6,089 nt of DNA, taken from NCBI GenBank assembly GCA_040877415.1, contig JBBDNV010000058.1, positions 1-6,089 on the forward strand. Reading direction: 5' to 3'. Below the pieces are notes generated by a model that was given only the letters and a program-made list of their open reading frames with translations, made no database searches and was not told the DNA's origin. Position numbers and translations under genes: made by a program. Positions 5,207 through 6,089 of this stretch are shown here, in pieces (positions within the stretch are counted from its first letter, which is position 1; every line of letters starts with the position of its first letter). The stretch comes from JBBDNV01 sp040877415 (GTDB lineage: Bacteria; Planctomycetota; Planctomycetia; Pirellulales; PALSA-1355).

Positions 5207-6089
5207 TCACTGAGCTGCCCGTAGCAGAGGATTCGTCCCCATATCGTCACATTTTTTGGCCGGAATGTGCGTGGAAGCTGCGATGACGTGATGCACGAAT
5301 GCATAAAACCGCCGATTCAGGTCGACCGCTGACCTTGTGGGCCCTTTGTATTCCCTCTTGAATTGGTCCCATTGGCTTTGAAGTCCAAGACGTTTCAGGT
5401 CGTCTTCTGTGATATCAATCATCAGATTGCGAACCTTGGATCGGTCGTGTGGCAGGCCCATTACGTGGGCCAATTCGTGGGCCAGCACGCGCGATTGTCG
5501 TCTACGTCCAGACGCACCTCTAGACGCTACGACCGCTGAATCGCCACCGATTTTTTGTCCGGCCGCTCCAATTCTGATTTCCGGAACGTAGTAAACGGTT
5601 GCTGCGCCTTGTGCCTTTGGTCCGGCCACGCGCGCCAGTTTATCGGGATCGAGGATCGCTCTTGGCGGTTCGTCCCTGTTCGGCTGATAGATCATGCCCG
5701 CTTGCTTCGTATGCGCCTCTGTAAGGATCGTTGTTGTCCCGAGCTTAACCCGGATCCGGCAGGGTTCAAAAATCTTGTTTGCCGCCGCGATATCCCCTGC
5801 GAAATCGTCCGTCTCGTAGTCGCCGAAGGGGAATAGAACGACGTCAACGCGAAGTTCGAGCCACGGGAGATCCTGCCGCGCCGGCCCGGCAGCTACCGAT
5901 CTCTCCGAGCCATCGGCTGACTGATCAAGGGCGGTCGCTCCTGCCAACAGCGCGCGTGCATCAGGGCTGGCTTCGGCGTCATCCCCAACATATTCCGAAT
6001 CTTTTGCGCCCGCAACCGGTTGTGATCGAAGTGAGGTAGCACCGCGGCCGGCGTCATCCGTGCCAGTCGACTCGTCAAGGCCGACGGAG
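5207..6089 (-). CDS. Metzincin-type zinc metalloprotease, 5' end outside window
   Basis: At least 293 residues are encoded and the frame is open to the right edge, so the true start is not visible. A TTG at 5947 is the only start-like codon in this part besides a CTG; it has no ribosome binding site and lies inside an apparent linker. Order: an Asp/Ser/Ala/Gly-rich, low-complexity linker (about 5870-6088), then a catalytic domain beginning at LPWLELRVDVVLFPFG. HELAHVMGLPHD (5444-5479) is the HExxHxxGxxH zinc site, with three His ligands and the catalytic Glu, followed by NLMI, whose Met (5420-5422) is the Met-turn. Strands such as ATVYYVPEI fit the upstream sheet. A tail of about 65 residues follows and contains a single Cys. 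An exported protease is inferred, but the signal peptide would be off-window. The exact subfamily (matrixin- or reprolysin-like) is uncertain. Confidence 0.82.
   Translation of the reverse strand, partial: SVGLDESTGTDDAGRGATSLRSQPVAGAKDSEYVGDDAEASPDARALLAGATALDQSADGSERSVAAGPARQDLPWLELRVDVVLFPFGDYETDDFAGDIAAANKIFEPCRIRVKLGTTTILTEAHTKQAGMIYQPNRDEPPRAILDPDKLARVAGPKAQGAATVYYVPEIRIGAAGQKIGGDSAVVASRGASGRRRQSRVLAHELAHVMGLPHDRSKVRNLMIDITEDDLKRLGLQSQWDQFKREYKGPTRSAVDLNRRFYAFVHHVIAASTHIPAKKCDDMGTNPLLRAAQ

Noticed and set aside
1..6089. CRISPR array, rRNA, intact tRNA or transposase gene
   Set aside because: No regularly spaced direct repeats, rRNA-like blocks, foldable complete tRNA or transposase domains were found on either strand by eye.

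Overview
The window looks like chromosomal DNA from a GC-rich bacterium, most likely a planctomycete. That placement is an inference from the tight order argB-argD-argF-rph and the style of the proteins; no rRNA or other marker is present. All six supported protein genes lie on the minus strand, so the biology reads from right to left.

Right part (about 4300-6089): the 3' portion of a gene for a metzincin-type zinc metalloprotease enters from the right edge. Its frame is still open at base 6089, so the start and any signal peptide lie outside the window. A 169-base intergenic stretch follows (5038-5206), holding an inverted repeat and a tRNA-3'-end-like scrap. Next is an unrecognised, probably membrane-anchored or exported protein of 246 aa (4297-5037) with a strong ribosome binding site. 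Hand-counted lines here are less GC-rich (48% at 4441-4500, 52% at 5401-5460) than in the arginine genes (67% at 1261-1320).

Boundary (4200-4296): a nested inverted repeat of two hairpins, with outer arms at 4209-4232 and 4243-4266, separates the two parts.

Left part (84-4169): an arginine biosynthesis operon. A near-consensus sigma-70-type promoter (TTGACA, 16 bases, TACAAT; 4142-4169) precedes argB (N-acetylglutamate kinase, TTG start), argD (acetylornithine aminotransferase), argF (ornithine carbamoyltransferase) and rph (RNase PH, tRNA 3'-end maturation). ArgB phosphorylates N-acetylglutamate. ArgD makes N-acetylornithine two steps later. ArgF converts ornithine to citrulline. The argC, argJ/argE, argG and argH steps are not in this window. 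The N-terminal helix and C-terminal tail of ArgB are those of the arginine-inhibited class, so the end product probably brakes the pathway at this enzyme. Gaps of 125, 34 and 66 bases and the shared strand suggest co-transcription, with rph as a passenger.

Left edge (1-83): non-coding DNA after rph, with a dyad built on GAAAAAC/GTTTTTC and a REP-like motif GGTGCCTGTCCC. No clearly new multi-gene system is visible. The most distinctive signals are the nested palindrome, the G7 tract inside the arg promoter spacer, and the metzincin gene.
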